Shown here one piece after another: positions 43,299-55,490 of a stretch of 64,000 nt of DNA. The notes under the pieces were generated by a model. It did not search any database. It saw nothing but the letters and a program-made list of their open reading frames with translations, and had not been told where the DNA came from. Source of the stretch: Diogma glabrata. Taxonomy: Eukaryota; Arthropoda; Insecta; Diptera; Cylindrotomidae. The first letter of the stretch is position 1; each line of letters begins with the position of its first letter. The position numbers were made by a program, and so were the translations under genes. The stretch spans positions 151,302,518-151,366,517 of the forward strand of contig OY856188.1 of NCBI GenBank assembly GCA_963693315.1, written 5' to 3'.

Positions 43299-45062
43299 TC
43301 CCCAGCAAAACCATATGTATCTTGATAGTATCTATGAATATATTTGAATTATTTAAGAAATTTCGTAAGGTTCTAACTTTGATGAAAACTTCAATTGTTT
43401 TTATTGCAGCACTCAATCATTTTCATTCACACATTTATACTCAAATTTACAACTAATTTATACAAACAAATTTTATTTATTTTACAAGTAAAACTATGGC
43501 TCTACGCTTGAAACAATCTCAAGCCTCAATATTTACCCGTTACACAATTAAATTGAATATATTAAAATTATATCAAAAACATTATTTGTTTTACTATTAA
43601 TATACATATATCAAAAAACAAATTTAAATTAAAAAATAACCACAAATTCAAAACAAAATTATCCTGCTATGGGCATGTCAAGAAAAAAACAAATTGTTTT
43701 ATCCTTTGTTTTATGTAAGAAATAGAAAGAATAAATCTGAGAATAGAATTTTATTCTCGAATTAATCTGTTGTTCTATCCTGATTCATACAATATAAACG
43801 ACGATTTATCCGAGGATTTATCTTCTATCCGCATTCATACAATCGACCCTTAAATTAAATAGATTTTCCAAGGTCGTCAAGTGCGACTGATATAGTGTTT
43901 GATACACTTATCGTGATTTTTTTTATCAATACTGCTTGTTACGCTTTCTTTAACGGTCCATTTTGAATTAATAAATTTTCTTTTTCAAATATCTTGGCAA
44001 AAATAGCGCGTAGAATTGCTCATCACCGTTATTAGAAGTTACAACAGTATAGTCTCTATAAACACACATACATACATACATCGTGGTCAACCACAAAACC
44101 CTTGTTTTTGCTTCACCGTACTTGGGTAAAAAAAATTATAATTTTTTTAAAGTTTTTAAAAAGCACTTTTTGATGTGTTTTCAAAGATAGTTTTGAGATT
44201 TTCAAAAAACAAATTTTGACCCACGAGCAGCATATCAACCTCGTATAATGCTCTTTAAAATGAGCGCTCTAGCAGGTCTCTAAGTTTTACGCAACTTGAG
44301 ATATTCGAAATTGAAACTATACTAGCGAGCTCGAAAATGACGATATTCCAAGATTTTGAATTGATTGATTACACAAAAACTGAATAACAAACCAATTTTA
44401 AAAGTAGATTTTGCTTTTATAATTATGGAGAATAATTTCTGCAAATTTATAAAAACCTAAAATGGTAAGTTAAAAATTAAATTTTTTTGGGTGGTTTAGA
44501 ATGTAATGACCCACCAAAAATAAAGTTATCCCGAAAGACACAAAACAATTTTACCTCGAATAAGTATTTCAAAAATTTAATCCAAAATAAAATAAAATAA
44601 AAAGCGTAAACAATCAAAATAAAATATTTTTATTGACAAGTATAACCAAAAATTTTGACATTTAAAATTTAGAAAAAACTTGATTTTTTCATGATAAATT
44701 AATGCATTTAATACTATGTCACTGACAGAAAAATCATGATTTTTTTATCATTCACAATTTTTATCTCTCGACCGAACATTAGGACTAATGAAAAATAATT
44801 TAAAATTTTATATTTGGTTTATTTATTAACAGTTTTGTTAAAATATTCAATTCTGTTTGTAATTGAAAATTTAAAGTTTGTGAAAAATAAATTTACTGAG
44901 GTTTTTATAAACATTGGAAGAACTTGTTTTTTAAGTTAAATTTAAATGCTTAGTATAATACTATAAAAAATAAAGTGTAAATAACTTTTTCTATAAATAT
45001 ATAGTTTAAATTTTAACATCGAATAAATACATTTATGGAATACATTTTATGTGGATTATGTT
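43299..45062. other. AT-rich intergenic DNA; 3' flank of the dicarboxylate carrier
   Basis: No gene was found. A short (CATA)n stretch lies near 44064-44080. On the minus strand an AATAAA-type signal near 44820-44826 could serve the carrier gene transcript; that is only a motif match. Confidence 0.5.
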
Positions 45063-45929
45063 CTAGTTTGTGTTTTTGTAATAACCAAAATTTAATCTTA
45101 GTTGTTCTAAAATCAAAAAAGTTAAGACAGTGTGTGGTCCTAGCCGTACAAATGCAGGTATGTACCCTTTATAGAAGGCTAAGGGACCTGATTTGGCGGT
45201 ATATTTAATTAAATCAAATAACCCATTAAATTGGCCCGGCGCAGCATTCATAGCCCGAGTTTTCAAAACGTCCAATGGTTGCGTTAATGTAGTCGCTATA
45301 GCTCCAGCACCTAACGAAGCTAGAAAATGAGTAGTTGGATTATCAATAAAATAACCGGACCTGAGCATAGATGATTTGATTTTATCGTAAAATGCAATTT
45401 GACCTATGGTCATTAGAAAACCACGACTCGTCGCAGTTGATGTACCACCAAATAAACGTTTAAAACCTTCTTCGCGGTTAATTCGTATCAAACCATCAAA
45501 TACATTCTTATAATTTCTTCTTTGTTCTAATGGTAATTTCATATCATTTTGCATTCGCACATTAACTAAATCGGCCGGCACTCCGACTAAACCGCCAAAA
45601 GCACCAGCTGCACCGGCAAGTCCTACCTTTGTAACAAAACTGGGATCATCTGATAAAGATTGCTTACCAACTTCATAAATTCCAAATCTTGCAGTGGAGT
45701 ATGTTAATTGTCGAGCTAGTGAAGCTGAAATGCCATTGTATAATCTGGTAAAACCATCTTCTTTAATAATTTTGGCAGTAACTTGGGGTAATGATAATTT
45801 TCCTTCTTGTTGTGTTTGCAATAACACTTTCAATAAATCAAGAGGATGTGTTATACATGCGGCGCCAGCGCTTGCTATACCGCCAAAATACCATCTTGCA
45901 ATCTTGTTTTCTCTATTTTGTTGAGCCAT
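45063..45929 (-). CDS. Dic1: Mitochondrial dicarboxylate carrier (SLC25A10 family)
   Basis: A 288-codon intact ORF; the true start is the ATG at 45929 (MAQQNREN), since the codons upstream are TTG GTA. It has three mitochondrial-carrier repeats with signature motifs PLDLLK (~residue 29), PADLVN (~120) and PLDVLK (~220). The family hallmarks RQLTYSTARFGIYE, VRMQND, FNGLFDLIKYTAKSGPLAFYKGY and FVRLGPHTVLTF match insect dicarboxylate carriers. Proteins of this family sit in the inner mitochondrial membrane and exchange malate or succinate for phosphate and related anions. Full length for the family, no frameshift. On the minus strand a good 3' splice site (TTTCATCTTTCAG) lies ~30 nt upstream of the ATG (near 45956), suggesting a 5'-UTR intron. 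It is the only clear host gene here. Confidence 0.93.
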   Translation of the reverse strand: MAQQNRENKIARWYFGGIASAGAACITHPLDLLKVLLQTQQEGKLSLPQVTAKIIKEDGFTRLYNGISASLARQLTYSTARFGIYEVGKQSLSDDPSFVTKVGLAGAAGAFGGLVGVPADLVNVRMQNDMKLPLEQRRNYKNVFDGLIRINREEGFKRLFGGTSTATSRGFLMTIGQIAFYDKIKSSMLRSGYFIDNPTTHFLASLGAGAIATTLTQPLDVLKTRAMNAAPGQFNGLFDLIKYTAKSGPLAFYKGYIPAFVRLGPHTVLTFLILEQLRLNFGYYKNTN

Positions 45930-45957
45930 TACCAATCCACTTTTGAAAGATAAATCT

Positions 45958-46675
45958 GAAAGATGAAATAATATTTGAAAACTTATAAATTTTTTAATAA
46001 TATTAAATATGTATCAACACATCGTTTTACAATGAAAATTAACGTAGCTAGGTTTTTTATAAAAAGAATTTTCAGTAACAAATCTTTTTACGGAGGTAAC
46101 ATAAAACTTATTAAAAATATTTTGAAGGAAAATAATTATCAATCTAAATTAACAACCACATCAGTACATCAAGAGATAAATAAACTAAACTACATCAACA
46201 TCCATTAGAAATAATCACACACAAATTGACATCCCACAAAATATAATCTTACAAAAGCAAAATCCTATAGTTCCAGTTAAAATGTTCAGGCACCGTTAAT
46301 TCGATCTGTGACATACATACATATAAATGATAAATACCTGAAACCAATAAAACAGCATACAAAAAACAAAAAATTGCTAACAGTTTATTTTGCAAAACCA
46401 AAGATACAATATAAAATGGCTGATATCTCAAGCTCTAAGATATCAATACATACTTCGGTCTGCGTTAAGGATTTTGATATAGTTTTCGGCAAACAACTTT
46501 TATGAGGACATTGTTTTTAGTTTTGAGGAGCGATATATATCAAACATGAAACTCTTTGTTAAAGAACAAGTATTTTTTATCTCTGTTTAGAAATTTATTA
46601 CAAAACTAACACGAAACATAAATACGTTGCCGGAAAATTATAACAGATCTTAAATTAAGTTACTGTAGTGAAAAT
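45958..46675. other. Upstream region of the carrier; no supported gene
   Basis: Likely 5' intron or promoter of the carrier. Small ORFs (for example an ATG frame at 46034-46208 with a basic N-terminus) lack recognisable domains and could be chance in AT-rich DNA. Confidence 0.4.
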
Positions 46676-46689
46676 ATGATAGAATCAGC

Positions 46690-47540
46690 AAACTACTTAA
46701 AAAACTCTTCATTTAGCGTTTCGAGAAAATATTACAAAATCAAAACTTCATATTTCTTTCAAAATTCCAAAAATATTCTAAAAATTATAAATAAATCAAA
46801 AATTGAAACTTTTTTTGAATATTCTAAAAATATTCCAAAAATTATTACAAAATTGGAAATTGAAATTTTTTTCAAAATTCTAAATATATTGCAAAAATTA
46901 TAACAAAATCAAAAATAGAAACTTTTCCCAATATTCTTAAAATATTGCAAAAATTATACAAAACCAAAAGTACAATTTTTTATCAAATTTCCAAAAAATA
47001 TAATAAAATCAAAAATTTAATCTTTTTCAAAATTCTAAAAATATTCCGAAAATTCTTACAAAATCTAAAATTGAAACTTAAATTCTAAAAATATTGCAAA
47101 AATTCATATGTATTTCACAAATTCAAAAACTCAATCCTTTTTCAAAATTCTATGAATATTGCAAAAATTATATATAAAATCAAAATCAAAAATACAAACT
47201 TTTTTCAAAATTCCAAAAATATTTCAAAAATTATAAGAAAATCAAAAATTGAAATATTTTTCAAAATTTTAAAAATATTCCGAAAATTCTTACAAAATCA
47301 AAAATTGAAACATTTTTCAAAATTCTAAAACTAATGCAAAAACTTTAACAAATAAAATCAAAAATTGAAACTTTTTCCAAATCAAAAATTCGAAAGTCAA
47401 AAAACTTTTTCCAAAATTCGAAAAATATCGCAAAAATTATAACAAAATCCAAAGTACAAACTTTCTTCAAAATTCCAGAAATTATAATAAAATTAATAAT
47501 TTAAACTTTTTCAAAACTCTAAAAATATTCCAAAAATTTA
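46690..47540. repeat. Degenerate ~55-65-bp AT-rich satellite
   Basis: The phrases AATTCTAAAAATATTGCAAA, AAATTATAACAAAATC and AAAAATTGAAACTTTTTTC recur in the same order about 12-14 times with substitutions and small indels. The plus-strand ORF 46676-46903 is repeat-derived. Confidence 0.85.
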
Positions 47541-47892
47541 TCTGTCAAACTTTTATCTGTCAAAAAAAAAGAATTGAAAAGTATGATAACTAGGGACCAT
47601 TTCTCAAATTATTTGTTGATATTGAAAAATGTTTGACGGAGAAAAGAAATTTGATGATTTAAAATTTTTAAAGAACAGGAGACGGTGAAGAAATTAAACA
47701 TTTTTTTCCAATGGTGTTCACAGCGTGACGTGAAGTATTAAAGTAAAAATAATTTGACTCTTAGTAATCCTAGATATCACCTACCTAGATAAAATAAGTG
47801 TTTTTCTACTCCTACCACAGTAAATTATAAATTACATCACACTATCCATGACATGTAAATTGATTATTTCAAATAGCGTGCGGCAAGTAAAA

Positions 47893-47940
47893 AAAAGCGT
47901 GCGGTAATGGATTTTTATATATATATTACCGCACGCTTTT
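47893..47940. repeat. Perfect 16-bp-arm hairpin around CGTGCGGTAAT
   Basis: AAAAGCGTGCGGTAAT and ATTACCGCACGCTTTT flank a TA-rich loop. A third, direct copy of AGCGTGCGG lies just upstream (47876). It stands out as a GC-rich word in AT-rich DNA; possibly the remnant ends of a DNA transposon. Confidence 0.6.
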
Positions 47941-48304
47941 AATAAAAAGAAAAATTTTTATTTAAAGAAAAATTTGATTTTTAAAAATTAAATATTTCAA
48001 TTCATTTTGACACAGAATAATGCAAAGCCTACCACAATTTGTAAACTATTTGCATTTAATTTATAATTAGTAGTTCATTTTTTCAAGTAATTATATGCGT
48101 TTGGGCATTAAAACAAAGTCGTAGAAAAAGTATATAACAAATCTCGAGTTCTAAAGCATTTTCCATGGTCGTGAAGATACTGTACTCGACGCTACGCGTC
48201 TCGTGCGCAAAATTTTCCCTCGCATGTAAAATGCTATTTACAACTCTAGATATGTAATATACTAATTTTCTACTCATATCACAGTAAATTATAGACTACT
48301 TCGC

Positions 48305-48618
48305 AGTCTGAGTGTGTGGGTGAATGTTAGCATGTATGAAGCGTGAGTGTGTGGGCGTCTGGGAGTGATTGTGGGGGTTGGACGCGCTGATAGTGGTTCT
48401 TTCGCAAAAGGGATCGCCAGAGTCTCCTTTTTTCAGTTGTATTTTTTTTTCCATTTCTGTATCTTTTCGTAAATTGCGTACATTTCTGCATTTGTGTTGA
48501 AGCCGCAGGTAAAAAATCTTTCAAATCCACGAGGGCTGAGCATTAGTCGTTAAATTACTCTAGGTACGCATCCTGCTATGCCATTCTCATTGGTTCGCCA
48601 ATGAGAAAGCTCTTCATT
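48305..48618 (+). repeat. 3' end of an LTR related to the giant Gypsy LTR
   Basis: The sequence tracks 11300-11515 and 30975-31303 throughout: GTGGTTCTTTCG, GGGATCGCCAGAGTCTC, GCGTACATTTCTGCATTTGT, CTAGGTACGCATCCTGCTA, ending CTCTTCATTACA. Identity is clearly lower than between the two giant LTRs, so it is a sister family. The 5' part is missing. The LTR end abuts env codons with no primer site. Confidence 0.8.
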
Positions 48619-50103
48619 ACAGGTGGATACATCTAAGACAACTTTGTAGACCTGCAGTTTTGCAAATGAAACAACAACTTTTCAACATAAATACGAACAA
48701 CGAAATATTTCAACCTACTTATAATCATACCCGGGTAAAACGTGGTTTAGTGAATGTAGTCGGTACTCTCACTAACCAACTATTTGGGATTCTCGACCAA
48801 GATGATGCGCAACGGTACGAATAATAACAAAGAATAATGAACAAAACATTTACAAACTGCTCAAGAACAAATCACAATAACAGAATCGACTGTAAATATC
48901 ATAAAAAAGGACTTTACAGTGGTAAATACTCATCTACAAGAGATAGATAAACAAACAGTATCAATGCTCAATCTAATACAAAATAAAGAGAACGAAAATT
49001 CGGCCGTTCAAGGATTTATGGCTTTATGGATACATCTATCAATCGAAATGGCAACCTTTTATTCAATACAACAACAGCTAATTGAGGTCATCACAGATAT
49101 TCATCATAGCAAAATAAATTCACTCATTCTCAAGCCCAATCAGCTAATAAATGAATTACAAAAATTACATGAAATCATTCCAGCCGATACCACTATATAT
49201 GAAGAAAACAACCTGATGACTTTATACCAAATGATGACAGCTAAGGTTGGGCAAGTAAAGAATTCATTAATCTTTGAACTAAAGATGCCCTTAGTCAGTA
49301 ACAAAATCTATCAAATAATAAAACCAATCGCCCTCCCAACTAAACATAAAGATAGGTATGCATACATAAACCCATCAAGTGAACTATTATTGATAAGTGT
49401 AAATAGGGAATCCTATTATCCCATGTCAGAAGACGAGCTTACATTTTGCAAATCTGTTAGAGCTTCAGAATATATTTGCATGATCCACAACGTCATGTAC
49501 AATACACAAGGTAATCCAACAACCTGTGAGATTGATTTAATCATGAATAAAGATACACATTCAGATGCTTGCCAGATTCAATTTATGGAACCAAGAAACA
49601 TGTGGATTCCTACACATGATCCAAGCACATGGATTTTTATCGCTGAAGGAGATCACACAATAAATATCGTCTGTAACAAGGAAGTCACAACCACACTGAC
49701 AAGTGGAACGGGACTCATTACGATTAAGGCCTGTACAATCATTGATGGTATAACAATCATACATTCCATAGAAAACTTCAACACTCGAATGAAATCTTTC
49801 TATCAGCCAACGATGAGCCTCAGCAGTCTTATTCTTCAAGGTAAAACTTACCAAAATATGACAAAGGAGACAGTCATCCTTCCTAAACTCGATGGCATTC
49901 TCACGGATCTAAATCAACTATCAACTAACGTAACGCACTTGAAGAATGCAGCAGAAGGCAAGGCTATAGAAATCAATCATCACGATGTTCATCATTACAT
50001 TCTCGCATATGGGATCATTGCAACAATTATTGGACTAATTATTGTATATCATTGCAAGAAGACGACCAATACACCAGCATCAGTACAACTGTATATCAAC
50101 TAA
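48619..50103 (+). pseudogene. Env of fusion-protein type, BEL/Pao or errantivirus-like, broken
   Basis: A frame beginning near the LTR junction reads to a furin-type cleavage site RVKR followed by a fusion-peptide-like GLVNVVGTLTNQLFG, then stops at about 48830. After a frameshift and stops in 48827-48841 a long open frame (ORF 48919-50103, first codon GTG/alternative) continues with a coiled-coil-like region, a Cys-containing ectodomain and a membrane anchor (YILAYGIIATIIGLIIVYH) before a short tail. This resembles envelope fusion proteins captured by insect retroelements. The receptor-binding N-terminal portion is truncated and the frame is interrupted, so this copy is non-functional. Confidence 0.8.
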
Positions 50104-50110
50104 TGTCGCC

Positions 50111-50118
50111 CGGGAGGA
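50111..50118 (+). promoter_or_regulatory. Polypurine tract
   Basis: CGGGAGGA precedes TGTTCAG, the same layout as at 5537-5548, supporting a roo-like BEL/Pao 3' end. Confidence 0.6.
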
Positions 50119-50621
50119 TGTTCAGTCTTAGGTGAACATATTCAAATGAACTTCAATTTATTGTCTTGAACTTTGTTATTTCCAAACACATAATAAAGTA
50201 AAAGACAATATTGGCAATCAGAATTTATAATTATATTGAATTTGCAATTTGTAAATGTTTAAAATATATTAAATTATGTAAGTTAACATAAAATTGCTAT
50301 TTGGGCAATATACAGAACATCAGCAATTTTAGTTTTAAGTACTTATTTGTTGGTATAATCAATGTATACCAATTTGTATATAAACCACAAATTTAAATGA
50401 ATAAAATATAGTTTTTTACGAACAACTATCGAGTTATTGTTATTGTCATAGCACCCACCAGAGGCGAGCGGATAACAATCCACTAATAATCGAATTGTGT
50501 TTATTCTGATTAAGAACAAAACATTGGGATTACATTGTTATTGTCATAGCACCCACCAAAGGCGAGCGGATAACAGTCCACTAAAAATCGAATTGTGTTT
50601 ATTCTGATTAGGAATAAAACA
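50119..50621 (+). repeat. 3' LTR of the env element with ~98-bp tandem duplication at its end
   Basis: It starts TGTTCAGTCTTAGG. A plausible end is GGGATTACA at about 50534 (TG...CA). The block ATTGTTATTGTCATAGCACC and following sequence to TTATTCTGATTA is present twice (50436 and 50534), so U5-like sequence is duplicated in tandem. Confidence 0.6.
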
Positions 50622-51776
50622 GTCTTGTTTGTTTACTAAATTGACAGATTTGTAAATGCATGTGTGTAAATTTATTGTATTTGCAACTTTATCTACCTAA
50701 AAAATCTAGATTCAGGGATCCTATTTTCAAATCCGATCGTAATCACACGTAGTCTCTGGGCCTTCACCTACTTAATTTGATGATTACCACATATTTTATA
50801 CTTCGTAAGGCGCTTGTCCTTGACGAGTCCTACAACTTTTTTATCTGCCATTTTCCTTGATTCAGCCGCTTTTTCCCTCCGTAAACTCCGAAACATGGCG
50901 ATTTCCCGGGGTCTTGTATATTTATTACCATCATTTTGTTATTTATTAAAGGGGGTGGAAATTTGTTTTAGAAAACGAGGGTGAATTTTTTCGACAAAAA
51001 ATTGTCTGGTTTTGTCGAGTCCGACAACTCAAACTCGTTAAAATACCAGGGTATTGAAAATCAAATCATCCACAAAACTAATTTTCACAAGATTGTTTAA
51101 CAAAAATTAGTGAAATTGAAGGGTCATATTGTCCGACAAATTTTCGGCCGCGTTTTTTCAGTCCGACGACTGGAAGTCGGAATCCTGTCGGGGTAGTGTT
51201 TATATGTATATCATAATTCAACCAGAATCAGACGAAGAAGGTTATCTCCTAAATTTTATAGGAAAAAATACAAAAAAAAAATAATAATCGAAAATAGAAA
51301 AAAAAAAGTGTATGTTATAGTGTTTGTGTTTATTTAAAGGAAAAAAAACAAATAATCGGAAATAGAAAAATAAGTGTATGTATAGTGTTTGTGTTAGTGT
51401 TTATGAAAATAAAATTGTTGAAGAACGGAGGGGTACAATTATATAATTGGTGAGATTGTAATTTTTTTTAGATAATTATTTGGTATTTTATATTTGCCGT
51501 TACCAGATAGGCAGGTAAAATTTTACCTTTAATTGCTTTGATGTAATAAATTTATTTATTATTTTAAAGCATAAATTTGTTTAATATTGCTTGGTAACAG
51601 GGAAGGTAAAATTTCGTTTTAGTTGTTAGTGGGTATTTCAAATTTAACCCTTTATTTGTACTCTTCAATTTTGTTAGTGTCTTTTGTGTCCCCATTTTTT
51701 TTTGCTTTTCTCTTATCGTGCTACTGTTGCATGAAACCTGCTATCGTGTTTTTGTGACAGAGATGCCCAGTTTCTT
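50622..51776 (+). other. Unassigned region with GTCCGACAA repeats; 5' flank of the CR1-like LINE
   Basis: Several GTCCGACAA or GTCCGACGA words occur in 50990-51200 (also CTTGACGAGTCC near 50818). A ~75-bp AT-rich unit (AAGTGTATGTTATAGTGTTTG) is duplicated at 51306-51400. It could be the LINE's 5' UTR; no ORF1 is recognisable. Confidence 0.4.
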
Positions 51777-52939
51777 TTGTACTGTGTAGTGTTGAAATTT
51801 AGGCCTGGCCGAATTTCAGTATCTATACCTGCAATGTCAAAGGGTAAGTCTTTGTCTCAACAAAAATGCAGCAGAGTGAACCAACAGCTTAGCATTGACT
51901 TCACCAACATAAGAGGTCTCAATTCGAATCTAAACGAGGTTCATCACTACATCGAAAAAAATAAACCTGACATATTGTTTCTTACCGAAACAATTGTTAG
52001 TGGCAAAGCATCGAAATTGGATCTCGATAAATACCAGATATCTAGCTACGAATTGGAACATTCCTTTTATAACAAGCATGGTGTCTGTGTATTTGTTCGA
52101 GATTCACTTTCATGTATGACAATTTAGGCATAAGCACCATAATTCTATAGCACTGAAGATCTCAGGTGTTGATGAAACTATGTTTATAATAGGATTATAC
52201 AGATCCCCAAATTCTCCCCCAGGATGTCCCTTTTTCGATAAAATTTCGGCTAATCTAGACAAGATTACCACGGACTACCCCAAAGCAAGACTGGTCATTC
52301 TTGGAGACTTTAATATTCATAATAAAGAATGTATTAAGTATTCATCGCGCACTGACGACGTAGGAAGGCAAGCCGAACTGATACTCGCAGATTATCACGA
52401 TTTGACGCAAATGATAGAGTGCTCCACTAGAATCGCAGACAATTCACATCATAACAATAATTTGCTGGACCTGTTTTTGACAAACGAACCAGATGCTACG
52501 AAGACAAAAGTTGAACAACCACTCGGAACATCGGACCATTTACTAATATCAGCAATAGTGCAATTTACATTACCGACACAAATTAAAGCAAATCCTCGTC
52601 GGGTTTGGAACTATAAACGCGTTGACTGGGAGGGACTGAGAAACTTTTATGATGAAACACCTTGGAAAACTATTTGTTGTGTTGATCAAGATCCTAGCAC
52701 ATCGGCAATAAGAATTTCTGAAATCATAAAAGAAGGAATGCGGCGGTTTATTCCAAATCGATTAATCACTCCTAAAACTGAGCCTTGGTTTACAAGGGAT
52801 GTTGATGAGGCAGTGAGGAATAAACGCAAAGCATTCAAGACGTATAACGCTAATAAAACACCTGAAACCCATAGCGCCTATAAGAAAGCCAGAAATATTA
52901 GTAAATTCAAAACAGACTTGGACAAAGATGGGTTTATCC

Positions 52940-54746
52940 CAAGGTTGGCAAATATCATGATATTTATATAAATATCAAAATATCCGATATATATCAGATA
53001 TATATCCGATATATATCAAGTTCTGATATTTATTTTGAATAATTTGTTTATCTTAAATATTATACAATATATGGCCCTTTCCACACTTGTATGCAGTACA
53101 ATACAGCATTCCTTCGTTTTTTACCTCTTTGCCTATAAAATAAATTTAAATATGGCAACTCCAATTCAGTTTATAGGCAATTTATCAATTGCCTATTCGT
53201 CTATATCTTCGATTGCACAAGTTCAAATGACGAATACGCTCGCCCTCTTATCTTGTTTATTTGGCCAAGTTGCAGCATCAATACCCATACAAGATTGTAC
53301 AACCGGTCCAGGATTTGTCCATTACTGGCGACCAGTAATGTAGCAATGGTCGAGTGGCAACCATAACTAGACCATTGACATAATGTTACTGAATAATAAC
53401 TTCGAACAATAAATGAAAAAGAAAAAGGCAGCAATGACCCATACCATGTTATACAACTAGGCCAGTAATGGTCGATTGCTGGCGACCAGTAACTTAACAA
53501 TGGCCGGGTACTGGCAACCATGACTCATAGTACTATGGCAACTATATAACTCGGCCATTAACCAAAGGCCCATAATTTTACTTGTTGATAACTTCGGACA
53601 ATAAATGGTTGCCATTCATTTGCCTGAGGAAAAAACAGCAATGGCCCATACAAGGTTGTACAGCTGGCCTAGTAACAGACTAATAATGATAACCAGTATT
53701 GCAGCAAAGACCGAGTACTGGCAACCATGACAGGGCCAATAAAAAATATAAAATATCATATGTAAATTTAAATAAATTAAATACAAAATAATTAAAATAA
53801 AGCAAAAATGTCCAAAGAAAAAAATCTAACCAACCTTAACATTATTATCATAGTCTTTCAGCAGAGATGCGATAATTAAACTATAGGTGAAATTTGCGAT
53901 AATTAAACTATAGGTGAACGATGAATCGTTCTAGTACTGGCCCAACAACAAAAGTCAAGTACTTTTAACCTGATTAGCTTGGCAACGCTTCTACAGGAAG
54001 CATAACGCCGCAAAAAAGGTACTGTTAACCATTAATGGACCAGTGCTTGTTCGAATTTTAAATTCTGGAGAATCCTGCTTGGGCAGTCATTACATTCCAC
54101 GCCATTGGTGGTGTATTTCTAAACTGATATTGAAATACATATTTTGGAAATAGTGTAGATTCAGTAAAAGTGTCGTTGCAAATGAAATGGAATGAAGTCT
54201 GAATAATTATAGTTTAATAAGGAAGTATATGCTTCTCCTCTTTGGTGGTTGTTCAAACGCTTACCTTTAAATCAATGGTTAAGCATAAATTAGCTAGGTG
54301 ATGATATGAATTTAAAGCCATGTGTCTACTTCGATAAAAAAGTTTTTTAACTTCTAAAGTTTCTCTATTTTAGGATGGACTTCCAGTTTATGCCAAATTT
54401 CAACTACAGCGGCAACAGTCGTTTTATCTCTTTGAGGTCTGTCTAAAGCAAATGCTATTGTTTTCAGATAACAAAGCATATGTTCAGCATTTATTAAAAT
54501 ATTTATGTCATAAGTTTAGATATGTCAGGCTCTATGTCTTTATGGTCTTGGCATGGCTGAACCAGGTAATGGCATGCGTCTTGTTGCATTGCTGCGACTG
54601 TTAACAGTTTTTCCAACTTTAAGGTAGGAATATTTAATTATTTCTTTTTTATAAATATCATGATATATATCAGGGAATAAATATTGTGATATATATCAAT
54701 GATATATATCAGATATATATCATTGATATATATCATGCCAACCTTG
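52940..54746. mobile_element. 1.8-kb non-autonomous hAT-type element with GATATATATC arrays
   Basis: Inverted ends CAAGGTTGGCA and TGCCAACCTTG lie between 8-bp duplications GTTTATCC (52932-52939, 54747-54754). Excising it restores the LINE frame. The palindrome GATATATATC occurs several times within ~100 bp of each end (52990-53025 and 54655-54735), as subterminal transposase-binding arrays do. The interior includes repeated ACCAGTAAT/CTGGCAACCAT words (53320-53740). The ORF 53035-53343 has no recognisable domain. Confidence 0.88.
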
Positions 54747-55246
54747 GTTTATCCAGAAGAAAGCAAATAAATTCGCCGAGCACCCATCTGGTTCACGTAG
54801 TTTCTTTTAGGCAGTTAAATCAGTCCAGAGCAATTTTACTCAATCCTCTATTCCAACCTTAGTTCTGAATGACATTCCCGTGAGCGACTCGAAAGAGAAG
54901 GTGGTTCTTTTGGGTCGTATTTTCGCAGAAAACTCAAACATAGTTGAACCCCCCTATTCTCCTACACTCATTCCCCCAGTTGTAGCGAAAATGAAACCAA
55001 TTATTTTTCGTTGCAATATTGTACGGAAAATGCTTCTTTCTATCAATATTAACAAATCTGCTGGCCCCGACGGTATTCCACCCCTCATTCTTAAAAACTT
55101 TGCTAGACAACTAGTTCCAATTTTAACAAAAATTTTCTATTTATCTTATAAAACCGGAATATTTCCCGATTCTTGGAAGCTGGCCAGCGTTCAACCCATA
55201 TCAAAGAAAGGCAGTAAGATAGACCCTAACAATTATAGACCAATTG

Positions 55247-55490
55247 TGGAGGTCCACACCAATTCCATTTTCTTTAAAAAATAAATTGTGTACTTAGATC
55301 GGCTCCAATTTCTGAATTCGATCGAAAACTCAAAAATTTATCTATGCTTAAATTAGAACTGTTTTTCTTCTTTGTAGAATAGACCTTGCTTTAGACATAA
55401 TGTAATCAGTGTAATGACATAATCAAATTTTCTTGAACTGTGTTGGAAAAATGTAATAATGGAAATGTAGCGTTTTGGTGTGGACCTCCT
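55247..55490. mobile_element. 244-bp MITE in the LINE reverse transcriptase
   Basis: Inverted ends TGGAGGTCCACACCAA and TTGGTGTGGACCTCCT lie between CAATTG duplications (55241-55246, 55491-55496). Removal rejoins the conserved RT peptide NYRPI-AILSVL. No coding capacity. Superfamily not determined. Confidence 0.87.

Noticed and set aside
44064..44080. (CATA)n microsatellite as a notable repeat
   Set aside because: Only a few units; ordinary simple-sequence variation.
46034..46208. Short ORF with a basic, mitochondrial-presequence-like N-terminus opposite the carrier gene
   Set aside because: 58 codons in AT-rich DNA, no recognisable domain or conserved context; chance is likelier.
53035..53343. 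ORF of 102 codons inside the 1.8-kb hAT-type element as a possible transposase
   Set aside because: No hAT dimerisation or catalytic motif; repetitive interior, so the element is considered non-autonomous.
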